Origin: Listeria costaricensis
Lineage (GTDB): Bacteria > Bacillota > Bacilli > Lactobacillales > Listeriaceae
Assembly (NCBI RefSeq): GCF_900183385.1
Contig: NZ_FXUT01000001.1
Span: 62,001-126,000 of the forward strand
Length of the DNA stretch: 64,000 nt
Reading direction: 5' to 3'
Below, piece by piece: positions 36,704 through 46,911 of this stretch; position 1 is the first letter of the stretch; each line of letters starts with the position of its first letter. The position numbers and the translations under genes are program-made. The notes beneath the pieces were generated by a model that was given only the letters and a program-made list of their open reading frames with translations, had not been told where the DNA came from and did not search any database.

Positions 36704-36740
36704 GCGCCCTTTGAAGCGACGGCTTTAAGGGGCGTTTTTT
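36704..36740 (+). terminator. Terminator after gnd
   Basis: CGCCCTTTGAAGC (from 36705) pairs with GCTTTAAGGGGCG (to 36734) around GACG, followed by six T. Confidence 0.85.
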
Positions 36741-36834
36741 ACTGCCTAAAATAAGGATCCCATTAAAATGTGTTTTTTTGAATGATAAATCCATAAAAAA
36801 TAGCGGAAATTCTTATCATTCGCCTTGTTATTAG

Positions 36835-36862
36835 TTGTTTTTGGATGAAAGTCGGTTACAAT
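36835..36862 (+). promoter_or_regulatory. Promoter of lisRK
   Basis: TTGTTT (36835-36840) and TACAAT (36857-36862) are 16 bases apart. Confidence 0.6.
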
Positions 36863-36906
36863 AGAAGTAGATATGTATACAGATGCCTGAAAGAGAGGTT
36901 AACAAA

Positions 36907-37587
36907 ATGAGTAAAATTCTAATTGTGGAAGATGAAAAAAATCTGGCCCGGTTCATCGAGCTGGAGCTTCAGCATGAAAGCTATGAAACAACGGTCGCAA
37001 GTGATGGCCGTGCAGGACTGGAGCTTGCTCTCAGTGAAGATTGGGATGCGATTTTGCTTGATTTGATGCTCCCACATTTAAACGGTATAGAAGTTTGCAG
37101 ACGAGTTCGTCAAACGAAGCAAACACCGATCATTATGATCACAGCGCGTGATTCCGTCATCGATCGTGTTTCCGGACTGGATCACGGAGCAGATGATTAC
37201 ATTGTAAAACCATTTGCAATTGAGGAGTTGCTTGCTCGTCTGCGTTCGCTTTTACGTCGCGTGGAAAACAGTGAACAAGCCATCAAGCAAACGACGCTTG
37301 AATACCGCGACCTTGTAGTTGAAAAAGAAAGTCGCATCGTTCGTCGTGGAGAAGAAGTCATCGATCTGACGAAAAGGGAATATGAGCTTCTTTTAACCTT
37401 GATGGAAAATATCAATATTGTATTAACAAGGGAAGTATTGCTCAATAAAGTTTGGGGTTATGAGACAGAAGTAGAAACAAATGTGGTGGACGTATATGTG
37501 CGTTATCTGCGTAATAAAATCGACCACCCGGATGAAGAAAGTTACATTCAAACGGTTCGTGGCACCGGCTATGTGATGCGTACATGA
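36907..37587 (+). CDS. lisR: LisR, OmpR-family response regulator
   Basis: A 226-residue regulator with an N-terminal receiver domain (phospho-acceptor D52 in LLDLMLPHLNG, switch Lys in DDYIVKPF) and C-terminal winged helix (VIDLTKREYELLLTLMENINIVLTREVLLNKVWGYE and VYVRYLRNKID). In L. monocytogenes LisRK governs envelope stress and tolerance to acid and antimicrobials. ATG at 36907 is chosen because AGAGAGG lies 8 bases upstream. It overlaps lisK by 4 bases. The name rests on position after gnd and high family similarity. Confidence 0.9.
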   Translation: MSKILIVEDEKNLARFIELELQHESYETTVASDGRAGLELALSEDWDAILLDLMLPHLNGIEVCRRVRQTKQTPIIMITARDSVIDRVSGLDHGADDYIVKPFAIEELLARLRSLLRRVENSEQAIKQTTLEYRDLVVEKESRIVRRGEEVIDLTKREYELLLTLMENINIVLTREVLLNKVWGYETEVETNVVDVYVRYLRNKIDHPDEESYIQTVRGTGYVMRT

Positions 37588-39059
37588 CAACTAGCACTTT
37601 CTCACTTAAAAGCCGCTCACTCAAATTTAAATGGACATTTGGTGCCAGCGCTGCGATTTTCTTGACTTTCTTTCTATTCTCTTTTGCCATTTATCAGGGG
37701 ATCGGCCAAATGCTTTTGAACGAAGAGGAGCAGAAGGCGAACTCGCTGCTTGTTGCTACCGCTTCCAGTGATGTCTTAAAATCTGGGAATATTGCCAATG
37801 ATGATTTGAATAAAAAAGTAATGGACGACACAAAGGCTATCAGTCAGCGGATTCAAGATCAAGTGGTGGCAATTTATGATAAGGATGGCAATCGGATTAA
37901 TAATTATTATTACCCGCAGTATAGTGAGACGGGCTCGAAAGATTATTCCAAGTATTTCGTTCCCAATAGCGATGAAATGCTGACAAGTAAGCCGACCGTG
38001 GATGGTCAGAAAATGATCATCACGCAGTGCCCAATTGTTTCCAGTGCAGATAATTCAACGATTGTGGGCTATGTGCAGGTTATTAACCCACTAACGAGTT
38101 ACAATAAAATGATGGACAAATTACTTGTCATTATGTTCATTTTAGGAGCGGTGGCACTTTTCATTAGCGGAATGCTCGGCTATCTGCTTGCCCAAAATTT
38201 TCTAAACCCACTAACAAAATTGGCGCGCTCTATGAATGACATTCGCCGTGATGGTTTTCAGAAAAAACGAATCGAGCCGATCACACAAACGAAGGATGAG
38301 ATCGGTGAACTAACGATGGTATTCAATGATATGATGACGCGAATTGAAAACAGTTTTGAACAGCAAAAACAATTCGTCGAGGATGCCTCGCATGAACTGC
38401 GTACGCCGGTACAAATTATGGAAGGGCATTTAAAACTGCTTGACCGCTGGGGGAAAGATGATCCGGAAGTATTGGATGAATCATTGAAAGCTTCTCTTAC
38501 GGAACTGGAACGCATGAAGAAACTCGTACAAGAAATGCTAGATTTGTCTCGTGCAGAACAGGTTTCGCAAACAAAAGAGCTGCAGATTGTGAGTGTGAAT
38601 GATACGGTCGAGCAGGTTCGACGTAATTTTGAAGTGATGTATGAAGATTTCACATTTACGCTTTCAGAAGAAGCTGAGAATCTCCATGCAATGATCCAAC
38701 ACAATCACCTTGAGCAGCTGCTAATCATTATTATGGACAATGCTGTGAAATATTCAGATGGAGCCAAGCAAGTGGATATGCGCCTTTACCGTGCGGCGGA
38801 TAAGATCCGTGTTTCGATTCGGGACTATGGTGTGGGGATTTCAAAAGAAGAAGTGGAAAAAGTTTTCAACCGCTTTTACCGCGTGGATAAAGCCCGCAGC
38901 CGTGAAAAAGGTGGCAATGGTCTAGGACTTGCGATTGCCAAACAGCTGGTTGAAGGTTATCTGGGGACGATCGAAGCAGAAAGTGACCCGGAAAAAGAAC
39001 CAGGAACGACCATTACCATTACTTTGCCACTGATTGAAAAAGAGGCTGAAAAAGCATAA
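37584..39059 (+). CDS. lisK: LisK, sensor histidine kinase
   Basis: A 491-residue membrane kinase. Transmembrane helices at about residues 15-37 and 180-205 enclose an extracellular sensor region; a HAMP domain follows (LAQNFLNPLTKLARSMNDIRRDGF). The phospho-acceptor His lies in FVEDASHELRTPVQIMEGHL. The ATPase boxes are IIMDNAVKYSDG (N), RDYGVGIS (G1), FYRVDKARSREKGGNGLGLAI (F, G2). ATG overlaps the lisR stop. Partner is LisR. Confidence 0.9.
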   Translation: MTTSTFSLKSRSLKFKWTFGASAAIFLTFFLFSFAIYQGIGQMLLNEEEQKANSLLVATASSDVLKSGNIANDDLNKKVMDDTKAISQRIQDQVVAIYDKDGNRINNYYYPQYSETGSKDYSKYFVPNSDEMLTSKPTVDGQKMIITQCPIVSSADNSTIVGYVQVINPLTSYNKMMDKLLVIMFILGAVALFISGMLGYLLAQNFLNPLTKLARSMNDIRRDGFQKKRIEPITQTKDEIGELTMVFNDMMTRIENSFEQQKQFVEDASHELRTPVQIMEGHLKLLDRWGKDDPEVLDESLKASLTELERMKKLVQEMLDLSRAEQVSQTKELQIVSVNDTVEQVRRNFEVMYEDFTFTLSEEAENLHAMIQHNHLEQLLIIIMDNAVKYSDGAKQVDMRLYRAADKIRVSIRDYGVGISKEEVEKVFNRFYRVDKARSREKGGNGLGLAIAKQLVEGYLGTIEAESDPEKEPGTTITITLPLIEKEAEKA

Positions 39060-39072
39060 AATTTTTAACCAT

Positions 39073-39113
39073 AAAAAAAGCGAGTATCCAGTTGAAAGGA
39101 TGCTCGCTTTTTC
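39073..39113 (+). terminator. Terminator between lisK and yidC, bidirectional
   Basis: AGCGAGTATCC (39080-39090) pairs with GGATGCTCGCT (39098-39108). A7 precedes and T5 follows, so both convergent genes are served. Confidence 0.85.
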
Positions 39114-39115
39114 GA

Positions 39116-39940
39116 TTATTTTTTACTTTGTTCTTCCACTGTTTTTTCGAATTCTTTTTCCTGTGCAATCACTTCTTTAACCTCAGGGTGTTTGTTCATG
39201 TAAAGTTTCTTGGAAAGAAGCGTCTGTCCGCAAAGGAAAAGTCCGCCGACTGCCCAGTAAAGTGAAAGTGCAGAAGGTGTCGAGAAGGCCATGAATAAAA
39301 TCATCGCCGGTGACATTAAACCAATGATCCGCATTTGTTTCTTTTGCTCTGGTGTGTAGCCAATCATGGAGACGAAATATTGAAGCAGATAAACCAGTCC
39401 GGCAATAATGGCAAGGGCTGCATCTGGTTGACCAAGATTGAACCATAAGAAGCCGTGTGAGGCAATTTCTGATGAGCCGCGAATTGCATAATAGAAGGCC
39501 ATCAAAATCGGCATTTGGATAATGATTGGCAAACAGCCCATTTGCATCGGATTGATGTCATATTTTTTGTAGACAGTCATCATTTCCTGCTGAATTCTAG
39601 CTTGCTCTTCTTTGGTTGCAGCGCGTTTCAGCCGTGCTTGAATTTCATCAATTTCTGGTTTGGCAACAGCCATTTTCGACTGCATGGTCATTTGTGCTTT
39701 TGATGTTCGCAAGTTGAGCGGCAGAATGGCAGCACGGATTAAAAGTGTGGTAATAATAATGGCAACCCCGTAGTTATCATTGAAAAAGGATGCCACAAAT
39801 TTGATAAATGCTGTAAATGGGGCAATCAAGTAAGTATAGAAAAACCCGTCTGTATTTTGGGATGGGTCCATGCTACACCCAGTTAAGAGCGCCAAGCCAA
39901 GTAACAGCATGGCAATGAGTAATAAATGTTTTTTCTTCAC
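39116..39940 (-). CDS. yidC: Membrane protein insertase YidC/Oxa1 lipoprotein
   Basis: A 274-residue insertase that helps proteins enter the membrane. It starts with a lipoprotein signal and lipobox L-T-G-C with C22. Five hydrophobic segments follow, including the [18 protein letters not shown] helix, where the Arg in the hydrophilic groove is present, and [22 protein letters not shown]. It is the second yidC type found at this site in Listeria (YqjG class in Bacillus); a second copy beside rnpA is expected elsewhere. Confidence 0.92.
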   Translation of the reverse strand: MKKKHLLLIAMLLLGLALLTGCSMDPSQNTDGFFYTYLIAPFTAFIKFVASFFNDNYGVAIIITTLLIRAAILPLNLRTSKAQMTMQSKMAVAKPEIDEIQARLKRAATKEEQARIQQEMMTVYKKYDINPMQMGCLPIIIQMPILMAFYYAIRGSSEIASHGFLWFNLGQPDAALAIIAGLVYLLQYFVSMIGYTPEQKKQMRIIGLMSPAMILFMAFSTPSALSLYWAVGGLFLCGQTLLSKKLYMNKHPEVKEVIAQEKEFEKTVEEQSKK

Positions 39941-39982
39941 GATTAATAGTTCCTCCTAGTTTTAAATAGCTCCTGTTACATC

Positions 39983-40264
39983 TCAAAGCAAGTAAAGGCT
40001 GTCTGGTTCATCTGCGAAGGAACTCTTCTTTAATGTGACAACAAGCCACAACAGGATGAAATTGACCAAATGAATCAATTTCGGTTTCACATTTAGAAGC
40101 GTAATGCGTGAAAAAAATAAAACATCTGCATGAAACATTGCTGGCTTCAGTGCTTTAATAATCGGCCAGAAGCGAAACAGTGACAGCATCAGCAAAAAAG
40201 TCACAGTCATAGCAATATATTCAGGCTCAGCAATCATTTGAAGAAAAAAGTCCACAGCACGCAT
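39983..40264 (-). CDS. Small membrane protein of unknown function
   Basis: A 93-residue protein with two hydrophobic stretches (about residues 15-31 and 60-78) and basic residues between them. I do not recognise its family. It sits between acylphosphatase and yidC on the same strand, and an AAGGGAG site lies 3 bases before the ATG, which is close; an internal GTG 9 bases on is an alternative start. The terminal NFILLWLVV-KK pattern suggests an inner-membrane location. Confidence 0.5.
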   Translation of the reverse strand: MRAVDFFLQMIAEPEYIAMTVTFLLMLSLFRFWPIIKALKPAMFHADVLFFSRITLLNVKPKLIHLVNFILLWLVVTLKKSSFADEPDSLYLL

Positions 40265-40339
40265 CCACTCCCTTCCTGCGATTTTTAGTACTCATTAACT
40301 ATAATTCAAATAGGCAAGGAATTCAAGCCGTTTTCGTCA

Positions 40340-40630
40340 TTAATACAGAATATCAAATGTTTTGCGTTCTTCTACGGGTGCTCCCATATAAATGTACACA
40401 TGTTCCACACGGGCAGCTCGTGAAGGCCCTTTTTTTACCGCTTCGATAAATTGATCTAATTGTTTTTCTTCACCGAGAGCCGCAATTTCAACCGAGCCGT
40501 CATCCAAGTTTTTTACGGTGCCGCTGATATCATATTTGTAGGCAATATGTTTGGTGGTATAGCGGAAACCAACGCCCTGTACCATTCCCGTAACACGTAA
40601 AATAGCGGTTTTTTTTGCCAATTCAATCAT
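40340..40630 (-). CDS. acyP: Acylphosphatase
   Basis: A 96-residue enzyme that hydrolyses acyl phosphates. The catalytic residues are R23 in [12 protein letters not shown] and N41 in [10 protein letters not shown]. The fold core GMVQGVGFR and C-terminal [15 protein letters not shown] match the family. AAAGGATG region gives the ribosome site. Confidence 0.93.
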   Translation of the reverse strand: MIELAKKTAILRVTGMVQGVGFRYTTKHIAYKYDISGTVKNLDDGSVEIAALGEEKQLDQFIEAVKKGPSRAARVEHVYIYMGAPVEERKTFDILY

Positions 40631-40656
40631 CCTTTCGCTTCGTCATCTATACCTAT

Positions 40657-40685
40657 AGTGTAGCTTTTTTTTCTGCTGGTTTCAA
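40657..40685 (-). promoter_or_regulatory. Promoter of acylphosphatase
   Basis: On the minus strand TTGAAA (40685-40680) and TACACT (40662-40657) are 17 bases apart. Confidence 0.65.
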
Positions 40686-40688
40686 AAA

Positions 40689-40718
40689 TTTACTTTACGG
40701 TTTGTTCTGCGCTATAAT
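40689..40718 (+). promoter_or_regulatory. Promoter of the DUF1033 and isomerase genes
   Basis: TTTACT (40689-40694) and TATAAT (40713-40718) are 18 bases apart, 34 bases before the start codon. Confidence 0.6.
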
Positions 40719-40752
40719 GGATGAGTGTAAGAAATGACCTGAGGTGTTGAAG

Positions 40753-41109
40753 ATGGAATATCAAGTACTGATTACAAAAGGTGAGTTTGAGCCATGGTGG
40801 TTTTTTGAAGAATGGGAAGAAACGATCACGGAAACTTTTACTTATATAGAAAAGGAAGCGGCTTTTGAGAAATATCAGGAAATCTGCCAAAAGTTTCAAA
40901 AAAGCTACCCGGAAATGCAAGTGAAAAAGACAGTGCTGGCGGCTTTTTGGGATGAAGCTGAGATCGAATACTGTGAGGACTGTGAAGATGACATTCAAAC
41001 TTTTCACGGAGTTCTCTTACTGGCTGATGGCAATGTGTATGAGCCGGATGCTGCTGAAAAAGAGAAATGGTTTACGCTTGTTGGCGAGCCAGAAGGGGGA
41101 GAAGCATGA
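40753..41109 (+). CDS. DUF1033 family protein
   Basis: A 118-residue acidic, cytosolic protein with the signature EPWWFFEEWEE near the N-terminus and FWDEAEIEYCEDCEDDIQTFHG in the middle. These are typical of DUF1033, a family of unknown function in Firmicutes. Start ATG at 40753 with GAGG 8 bases upstream, preferred over the in-frame GTG at 40744. The stop overlaps the ATG of the next gene. Confidence 0.8.
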   Translation: MEYQVLITKGEFEPWWFFEEWEETITETFTYIEKEAAFEKYQEICQKFQKSYPEMQVKKTVLAAFWDEAEIEYCEDCEDDIQTFHGVLLLADGNVYEPDAAEKEKWFTLVGEPEGGEA

Positions 41110-42164
41110 CGAAGGAAGAAAATCTCCTGCGACAAAGAAGAAAAGACGAGCATGTGACGCTTGCAGTTAGACAATACGGTGAAAGAAGCCCGGGTGTTTT
41201 TGATGAAATCGAGCTGATCGGTCAATCCGTGCCCAATTTGCATGTTGATCAAGTGGATTTGGCTACGCGTGTGGCGGGGCTCAATTTTTCAACGCCCATC
41301 TATATTAATGCCATGACTGGTGGAAGTCCACATACGAAAAAAATCAATGCAGAGCTAGCGGAAATTGCACGCACGACGAATGTTGCCATGGCGGTCGGTT
41401 CAGAATCTGCCGCTTTAAAAAACCCAGACGTCCGAGATTCTTTTCAGATTGTCCGGGAAGTCAATCCAGAGGGCATTATTTTTGGCAATGTTAGCCCAGA
41501 AGTGCCACTTGAAGAAGGATTGAAAGCCATCGAGCTGATTCAGGCAGATGCCCTGCAAATCCATGTGAATCCAGCGCAAGAGCTTGCCATGGCAGAAGGA
41601 GATCGCGATTTTTCAAACTGGTTGAATGTGATTGCCGACTATGTCAAACATGCCCCTGTTCCAGTGATTGTCAAGGAAGTTGGTTTTGGCATGAGCCGTG
41701 AGACTGCTCTGCGATTAAAAGAGGCAGGCGTTACAGTCATTGATGTCGGCGGAAAAGGTGGTACAAATTTTGCCCAAATAGAAAATGAACGCAGACGGCA
41801 TCACGAAAAACGGGCTTTTTTGAATGAGTATGGCTTAACGACCCCTCAATCGCTGCTGGATGTACAGACATTCCAAAAACATGGGGAAGTGCTCGCCTCA
41901 GGTGGTATCGAGACGGCCGCAGATGTGGTGAAATGTCTGGCACTTGGAGCAAAGGCTTGTGGAATTGCAGCGCCGATTCTGGCACGACTAAAAAATGACG
42001 GCAAGGAAGCGGCGATTGCCTATTTACAAACACTCCAACAGGAAATTCGCTTTTTGATGGTGCTGCTTGAAGCGGCAAACGTAGCAGCATTAGCTGAAAT
42101 ACCTCTTTTTATCAAAGGGGATTTGCGCGCCTTTATGGAAACCAGACAAATCAAGCGAAACTAA
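41106..42164 (+). CDS. fni: Type 2 isopentenyl-diphosphate isomerase
   Basis: A 352-residue FMN-dependent enzyme converting IPP to DMAPP. Motifs: RRKDEHV at the start, [55 protein letters not shown] and [20 protein letters not shown]. The ATG at 41106 overlaps the DUF1033 stop. It supplies DMAPP for IspA. Complements dxs in the same pathway. Confidence 0.95.
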   Translation: MTKEENLLRQRRKDEHVTLAVRQYGERSPGVFDEIELIGQSVPNLHVDQVDLATRVAGLNFSTPIYINAMTGGSPHTKKINAELAEIARTTNVAMAVGSESAALKNPDVRDSFQIVREVNPEGIIFGNVSPEVPLEEGLKAIELIQADALQIHVNPAQELAMAEGDRDFSNWLNVIADYVKHAPVPVIVKEVGFGMSRETALRLKEAGVTVIDVGGKGGTNFAQIENERRRHHEKRAFLNEYGLTTPQSLLDVQTFQKHGEVLASGGIETAADVVKCLALGAKACGIAAPILARLKNDGKEAAIAYLQTLQQEIRFLMVLLEAANVAALAEIPLFIKGDLRAFMETRQIKRN

Positions 42165-42166
42165 AG

Positions 42167-42212
42167 AACGCGTGAAACCCAGTGCCGAAAGTGGCTGGTT
42201 TCACGCGTTTTA
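42167..42212 (+). terminator. Terminator between fni and trhO
   Basis: AACGCGTGAAACC (42167-42179) pairs with GGTTTCACGCGTT (42197-42209), perfect 13 bp; a short T run follows on the plus strand. Confidence 0.8.
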
Positions 42213-42220
42213 TTTAGACT

Positions 42221-43192
42221 TTAAAGACTTTCTGAATGAGCTGGCAATGTTTCACCAATCTCTGCAAGTTTCGCCTCAAGCGCCTCTTTTCCAAAGTCCA
42301 TTTTTTTGATATAGAGATTTGCCGGATGAACGCGGCATTCATGCGAGCAGCTATGCAGATATTTTACTTCATTTTCTTCAGAAGCAAGAATCTGTTTATT
42401 GCAGTAAGGGTTGGCACAGTTGATATACCGTTCGCAAGGGGAACCATCAAAATGATCTTTCCCAACCACCGTATGCTCTACACGATTAATCGGTACAGCG
42501 ATGCGTTCGTCAAACACATACATCATCCCGTCCCAAAGCTCTCCTTTTGTCTGTTCATTTTTGCCATAAGTCGCAATCCCACCATGGAGTTGGCTGACAT
42601 CTGAAAAACCTTCTTTTTTAAGCCAACCGGAGAATTTTTCGCAGCGAATGCCACCCGTGCAATAGGTGACAATTTTTTTGTCTGCCAGCTGATCGCGATT
42701 TTGTTTGATCCAGTCTGGCAATTCGCGGAAATTTTTTATGTCTGGACGAATAGCTCCTCGAAAGTGACCTAAATCATATTCATAATCATTCCGAGCATCA
42801 ATGGTGACGGTATCGGGATCTAAAAGCGCTTCCCGAAATGCTTCCGGCTCTAAATAGTCACCTGTTAATTCGAGCGGATCAATATCCTCTTCCAAATGAA
42901 GGGAGACAATCTCTTTGCGCGGACGGACATGCATTTTTTTGAAAGCATGCCGATCAGCTGCATCCACTTTAAACACCATATCGTGAAAACGAGGATCAGC
43001 GTGCATCGTCTCCATATATTGATTTGTTTGTTCCACTGTACCAGAAAGTGTGCCATTTAAGCCCTCTTCCGCCACAAGAATCCGGCCCTTCAAGCCAAGC
43101 TCTTTACAAAAAGCGAGATGCTTCTTGGCAAAAGCTTCCGGATCATCAATTGCTGTGTATTTGTAATATAACAACACTTGATAGTCACTCAT
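42221..43192 (-). CDS. trhO: tRNA uridine(34) hydroxylase TrhO (rhodanese-like, UPF0176)
   Basis: A 323-residue protein that hydroxylates U34 of tRNA with molecular oxygen in studied homologues. It has an N-terminal ferredoxin-like domain, a rhodanese domain with C178 in CTGGIRCEK, and a Cys-rich C-terminal region ([15 protein letters not shown] and HSCSHECR). Length and motifs match the family. It is a single gene, convergent with fni. A possible promoter TTGGAA with TATAGT lies upstream on the minus strand. Confidence 0.92.
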   Translation of the reverse strand: MSDYQVLLYYKYTAIDDPEAFAKKHLAFCKELGLKGRILVAEEGLNGTLSGTVEQTNQYMETMHADPRFHDMVFKVDAADRHAFKKMHVRPRKEIVSLHLEEDIDPLELTGDYLEPEAFREALLDPDTVTIDARNDYEYDLGHFRGAIRPDIKNFRELPDWIKQNRDQLADKKIVTYCTGGIRCEKFSGWLKKEGFSDVSQLHGGIATYGKNEQTKGELWDGMMYVFDERIAVPINRVEHTVVGKDHFDGSPCERYINCANPYCNKQILASEENEVKYLHSCSHECRVHPANLYIKKMDFGKEALEAKLAEIGETLPAHSESL

Positions 43193-43331
43193 GTTTTAAC
43201 CACCCTTATTATTAAATTATGTGAAAAACGTTGCAAACTCTATGTTTCTCCACATTGCGCAGCTATTACTATACTATAAAAAAGAGGGGATTTCCAAGTT
43301 TTTGTTTTCTGTCGTTTCCTCAATGCCGTGA

Positions 43332-43360
43332 TTTCATTTGTTAAATCCATATGATATACT
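43332..43360 (+). promoter_or_regulatory. Promoter of the YitT family gene
   Basis: TTTCAT (43332-43337) and TATACT (43355-43360) are 17 bases apart, with TG before the -10. Confidence 0.55.
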
Positions 43361-43398
43361 ATTAAATAGGAAAAAGGAGAGACGGGAAGTGATGTTAT

Positions 43399-44316
43399 TT
43401 GCATATTGATTCAAGTATGATTGAAGAACAGGCCTATAAAGAGGTTCGATTAAGCCGTAGAAAAAGAATGAAATGGCTCCTTTATAAATTGATTATGATT
43501 ACAGTTGGAGCAGTTTTGATGGGAGTTGGCCTGGAACTATTCCTTGTAAACAATCAGATACTCGATGGCGGCGTTGTCGGAATATCAATTATTATTTCCC
43601 AACTGACGCCACTTCCGCTAGGGGTACTGACTTTCGTATTAAACATTCCATTTTTTGTGATCGGCTACCGAAAAATCGGCAAGAATTTTGCTGTCTCAAC
43701 GCTCTACGGGATTGCCGTGATGTCACTCGTCACATTGCTCCTACATGACGTTGAACCGGTAACAGACGATCTGCTTCTTGCCACAGTGTTCGGAGGCGTC
43801 ACACTTGGACTCGGCGTGGGTCTTGTGATTCGTAATGGCGGCGCACTGGATGGCACAGAAATCGTATCAATCATTGTCAATGGAAAAACACCATTTTCTA
43901 CCGGACAGATCATCATGGTCATCAATATTTTGATTTTTGCTGTTGCCGGTCTAGTTTTTAACTGGGATCGGGCGATGTACTCACTTATTACATATTTCTT
44001 GGCTTACAAAGTGATTGACATTGTGATTCAAGGAATGGATGAATCCAAAAGCGCCTTTATCATCAGTAAATATTATGAAGAAATCGGCGGCGAGATCATT
44101 GAACAGTTAGGGAAAGGGGTCACCTATCTAGAGGCGACTGGCGGCTATTCAGGTGATGTGAGAAAAGTGATTTTTGTGATTATTTCTCGTTTTGAAGAAG
44201 TAAAATTAAAAGCGATTCTAGATGAAATAGACCCAGATGCTTTTCTGGCCGTGGGTGGCAGTATGTCGGAAGTTCGCGGCGGCAAGACCATGAAAAAGAA
44301 AACACCCCATCTATAG
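43399..44316 (+). CDS. YitT family membrane protein (DUF161/DUF2179)
   Basis: A 305-residue protein with about six transmembrane helices in the first 190 residues (GAVLMGVGLELFLVNNQILDGGVVGISIIIS is typical) and a cytosolic C-terminal DUF2179 domain (SAFIISKYYEEIGGEIIEQLGKGVTYLEATGGYSG). Function is unknown. The TTG start at 43399 has GGAAGTG 8 bases upstream; ATG at 43417 has no ribosome site. Confidence 0.85.
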   Translation: MHIDSSMIEEQAYKEVRLSRRKRMKWLLYKLIMITVGAVLMGVGLELFLVNNQILDGGVVGISIIISQLTPLPLGVLTFVLNIPFFVIGYRKIGKNFAVSTLYGIAVMSLVTLLLHDVEPVTDDLLLATVFGGVTLGLGVGLVIRNGGALDGTEIVSIIVNGKTPFSTGQIIMVINILIFAVAGLVFNWDRAMYSLITYFLAYKVIDIVIQGMDESKSAFIISKYYEEIGGEIIEQLGKGVTYLEATGGYSGDVRKVIFVIISRFEEVKLKAILDEIDPDAFLAVGGSMSEVRGGKTMKKKTPHL

Positions 44317-44370
44317 AAATTAGCTGAAATTCTTTCGGGCAGAAGGAATCTCAGCTAATTTCTATTTATA
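44312..44370 (+). terminator. Long stem-loop after the YitT family gene
   Basis: AGAAATTAGCTGA (44315-44327) pairs with TCAGCTAATTTCT (44351-44363). The T run after it is poor, so termination efficiency is uncertain. Confidence 0.6.
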
Positions 44371-44426
44371 TGCGTACGTTTGTTTGGGAAATAGGACTTT
44401 TAGCGGAGCAAGTGGGATTTATTTTA

Positions 44427-44435
44427 TGATATAAT
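44427..44435 (+). promoter_or_regulatory. Extended -10 promoter of ftsK
   Basis: TGATATAAT (44427-44435) carries a perfect -10 with TG one base before it. No good -35 at 17 bases. Confidence 0.55.
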
Positions 44436-44472
44436 GGGGCAAGATATGTGAGAGAAGTAAGGTGGGGAAAAA

Positions 44473-46779
44473 ATGGCAACAAAAAGGAAAAAACAACCGG
44501 CGAGGAAAAGTGGGCGTTCTCAAAGTCGAAATAAAAAGAAGAACGCATACGGTTTTGAAATAACAGGCATTGTTTTGATTGCGGCAGCCCTATTAGGAAT
44601 GTTTCGCTTGGGATTTATCGGCCAGCTGATTTATGCAATCAGTGAATTTTTTCTAGGTACACTAGGTTACCTGTTTTTAGCCGGGATGATCGTATTAGGG
44701 ATTTACTTGCTAATTGCACGAAAACGACCGCCATTTTTTCAAAAGCGACTGGTTGGCTGTTATTTGTTAACAATCGGGATGGCGACATTTGTTGAAATGC
44801 ATTTTGCCACGACTTTTGGTCTGACAGATAATATTTTAATGGAAACCTGGTCACGTGCGACGACCAATCTGATTTATCCGACTGCAGTTGCCAGTGTAGG
44901 CGGCGGGATGATCGGAGCGGTAATTTGTGCAGCTTCTTATTTTCTTGTAGCTAAAATCGGCACACAGGTGATTGCGATTTTATTGATGTTGCTAGGTGTT
45001 TCTTTCTTATCTGGCATCCCGCTACGAACGGTAGGACATAAAATAGCTGTCGGTTTCCGCTATCTGTTTGGAAAATCAAAGGAAGCAGCTGTAAAAGGGA
45101 AGGACAAAGCTGCAGAGCGTCAGCAAAAGCGTGCGTTAAAAGCAGAAAAGAAAGCAGTCGAAAAGCAACCGACTCCATTGGAATCAAAGGAACCTGAGAA
45201 AGCCCTTCCTAAAGAAAATCGGCCGCAAGTTGAGCCGCCGATCATTTCAAACTTCCATGCCAAAGCAGCACCTAAAAAAGAAGTGCCGCCTGTCGAGGTA
45301 GCAGAGGATGCACCGGAAGAACGCGAAATGATGTTCGAGCAGGAGTCGTTTGAAAACGAAATCTATCAACTCCCAACCGTTGATCTGCTAACACCTGCAC
45401 CACCAACAGATCAATCAAAAGAGTATGATCAAATCAAGGCCAATGCAGCCAAACTGGAGAGCACATTTGAAAGTTTTGGCGTACAAGCTAAGATTACACA
45501 AGTTCATTTGGGACCTGCTGTGACAAAATATGAAGTCCAACCGGCAATCGGGGTGAAAGTCAGCCGTATTGTTTCTTTAAGTGATGATATTGCGTTAGCC
45601 CTTGCCGCAAAGGATATTCGTATTGAAGCACCAATCCCGGGCAAGTCGGCGATTGGAATCGAAGTGGCCAACCAACAAGTGGCCATGGTGTCATTGCGGG
45701 AAGTGTTGGAAAATAATCCAGACAATCGACCGGAGGACAAGTTGCAAATTGCACTGGGACGGGATATTTCCGGGGAAGCAGTCTTGGCACACTTGAATAA
45801 AATGCCCCATTTACTTGTAGCCGGCTCGACAGGGAGCGGGAAATCTGTCTGTATCAATGGTATCATCACAAGTATTTTACTTCGAGCTAAGCCACATGAA
45901 GTGAAGATGATGATGATCGATCCCAAAATGGTAGAGCTGAACGTCTATAATGGCATTCCGCATCTTCTAGCACCAGTTGTGACCAATCCTAAAAAAGCCG
46001 CCCAAGCATTGCAAAAAGTTGTGTCTGAAATGGAGCGCCGTTATGAACTCTTTTCTCATACGGGAACGCGGAATATGGAAGGCTATAATGAGCATGTGCG
46101 CCGTCATAATGAGGAAAATGAAGAGAAACAGCCAGAATTGCCGTTTATTGTCGTCATTGTCGATGAATTGGCCGATCTGATGATGGTCGCTTCAAATGAT
46201 GTGGAAGATGCAATCACTCGGCTGGCACAAATGGCGCGGGCTGCCGGTATCCATTTAATCATTGCGACACAGCGTCCTTCAGTTGACGTTATTACAGGGG
46301 TCATTAAAGCCAACATTCCTTCACGAATTGCCTTTGCCGTATCCAGCGCGACCGATTCACGAACCATTCTTGATATGGGCGGAGCTGAAAAGCTACTTGG
46401 GCGTGGAGACATGCTGTTTCTTCCCGTGGGTTCCAGCAAGCCGACCCGTGTGCAGGGAGCCTTTTTAAGCGACAGTGAAGTGGAGAAGATCGTGGATTTT
46501 GTCATTGCCCAGCAAAAAGCGCAATATGACGAAGAAATGATCCCAGATGATTTGCCAGATGTCAGCGAAGAAGCAGAAGATGATTTATTTAATGAAGCCG
46601 TTGATTTGGTTGTGGAAATGCAGACTGCTTCGGTTTCGATGCTACAACGGAAATTCCGAATTGGCTATAATCGTGCGGCACGCTTGATCGATGAAATGGA
46701 ACAACGGGGGATTGTCGGTCCACACGAGGGTTCTAAACCGCGACGTGTGAACATAGATCCAGATAATCTGGAAGAGTAA
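44473..46779 (+). CDS. ftsK: DNA translocase FtsK/SpoIIIE
   Basis: A 768-residue septal DNA pump. Four to five transmembrane helices lie in residues 25-190, then a charged linker, then the RecA-like motor with Walker [17 protein letters not shown] and Walker [16 protein letters not shown], and a C-terminal gamma winged helix ([28 protein letters not shown]) that reads KOPS-type sequences. Length fits the SpoIIIE class of Bacillus. Confidence 0.96.
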   Translation: MATKRKKQPARKSGRSQSRNKKKNAYGFEITGIVLIAAALLGMFRLGFIGQLIYAISEFFLGTLGYLFLAGMIVLGIYLLIARKRPPFFQKRLVGCYLLTIGMATFVEMHFATTFGLTDNILMETWSRATTNLIYPTAVASVGGGMIGAVICAASYFLVAKIGTQVIAILLMLLGVSFLSGIPLRTVGHKIAVGFRYLFGKSKEAAVKGKDKAAERQQKRALKAEKKAVEKQPTPLESKEPEKALPKENRPQVEPPIISNFHAKAAPKKEVPPVEVAEDAPEEREMMFEQESFENEIYQLPTVDLLTPAPPTDQSKEYDQIKANAAKLESTFESFGVQAKITQVHLGPAVTKYEVQPAIGVKVSRIVSLSDDIALALAAKDIRIEAPIPGKSAIGIEVANQQVAMVSLREVLENNPDNRPEDKLQIALGRDISGEAVLAHLNKMPHLLVAGSTGSGKSVCINGIITSILLRAKPHEVKMMMIDPKMVELNVYNGIPHLLAPVVTNPKKAAQALQKVVSEMERRYELFSHTGTRNMEGYNEHVRRHNEENEEKQPELPFIVVIVDELADLMMVASNDVEDAITRLAQMARAAGIHLIIATQRPSVDVITGVIKANIPSRIAFAVSSATDSRTILDMGGAEKLLGRGDMLFLPVGSSKPTRVQGAFLSDSEVEKIVDFVIAQQKAQYDEEMIPDDLPDVSEEAEDDLFNEAVDLVVEMQTASVSMLQRKFRIGYNRAARLIDEMEQRGIVGPHEGSKPRRVNIDPDNLEE

Positions 46780-46784
46780 AAAGA

Positions 46785-46816
46785 GAACGATGCAGAATTT
46801 CTGTATCGTTTTTTTG
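46785..46816 (+). terminator. Terminator after ftsK
   Basis: AACGATGCAGA pairs with TCTGTATCGTT (around 46787-46810) with one mismatch, followed by seven T. Confidence 0.85.
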
Positions 46817-46829
46817 AGGTTTTATAAGG

Positions 46830-46911
46830 TTGAATTTTCAGAATTAACTTGTTATATTAAAATCGCAAGTTCCTTATTTATTTCTTTGGCGGTTCATGGT
46901 ATATTAAAATC
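46830..46911 (+). promoter_or_regulatory. Tandem candidate promoters upstream of tcsA with a repeated motif
   Basis: TTGAAT (46830-46835) and TATATT (46853-46858) are 17 bases apart. The 12-base motif TATATTAAAATC occurs at 46853-46864 and again at 46900-46911, the second behind TGG. The inverted repeat AACTTG (46846-46851) and CAAGTT (46866-46871) flanks the first -10. The rest of the 266-base gap holds no gene. Confidence 0.5.

Noticed and set aside
43392-43409. Five-codon leader peptide (ATG TTA TTT GCA TAT TGA) before the YitT gene
   Set aside because: It overlaps the preferred TTG start and has no regulatory codon pattern or terminator after it.
44951-45187. Open frames opposite ftsK and similar reverse frames opposite dxs, xseA and folD
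   Set aside because: Fully contained in well-supported genes, without ribosome sites or recognisable domains.
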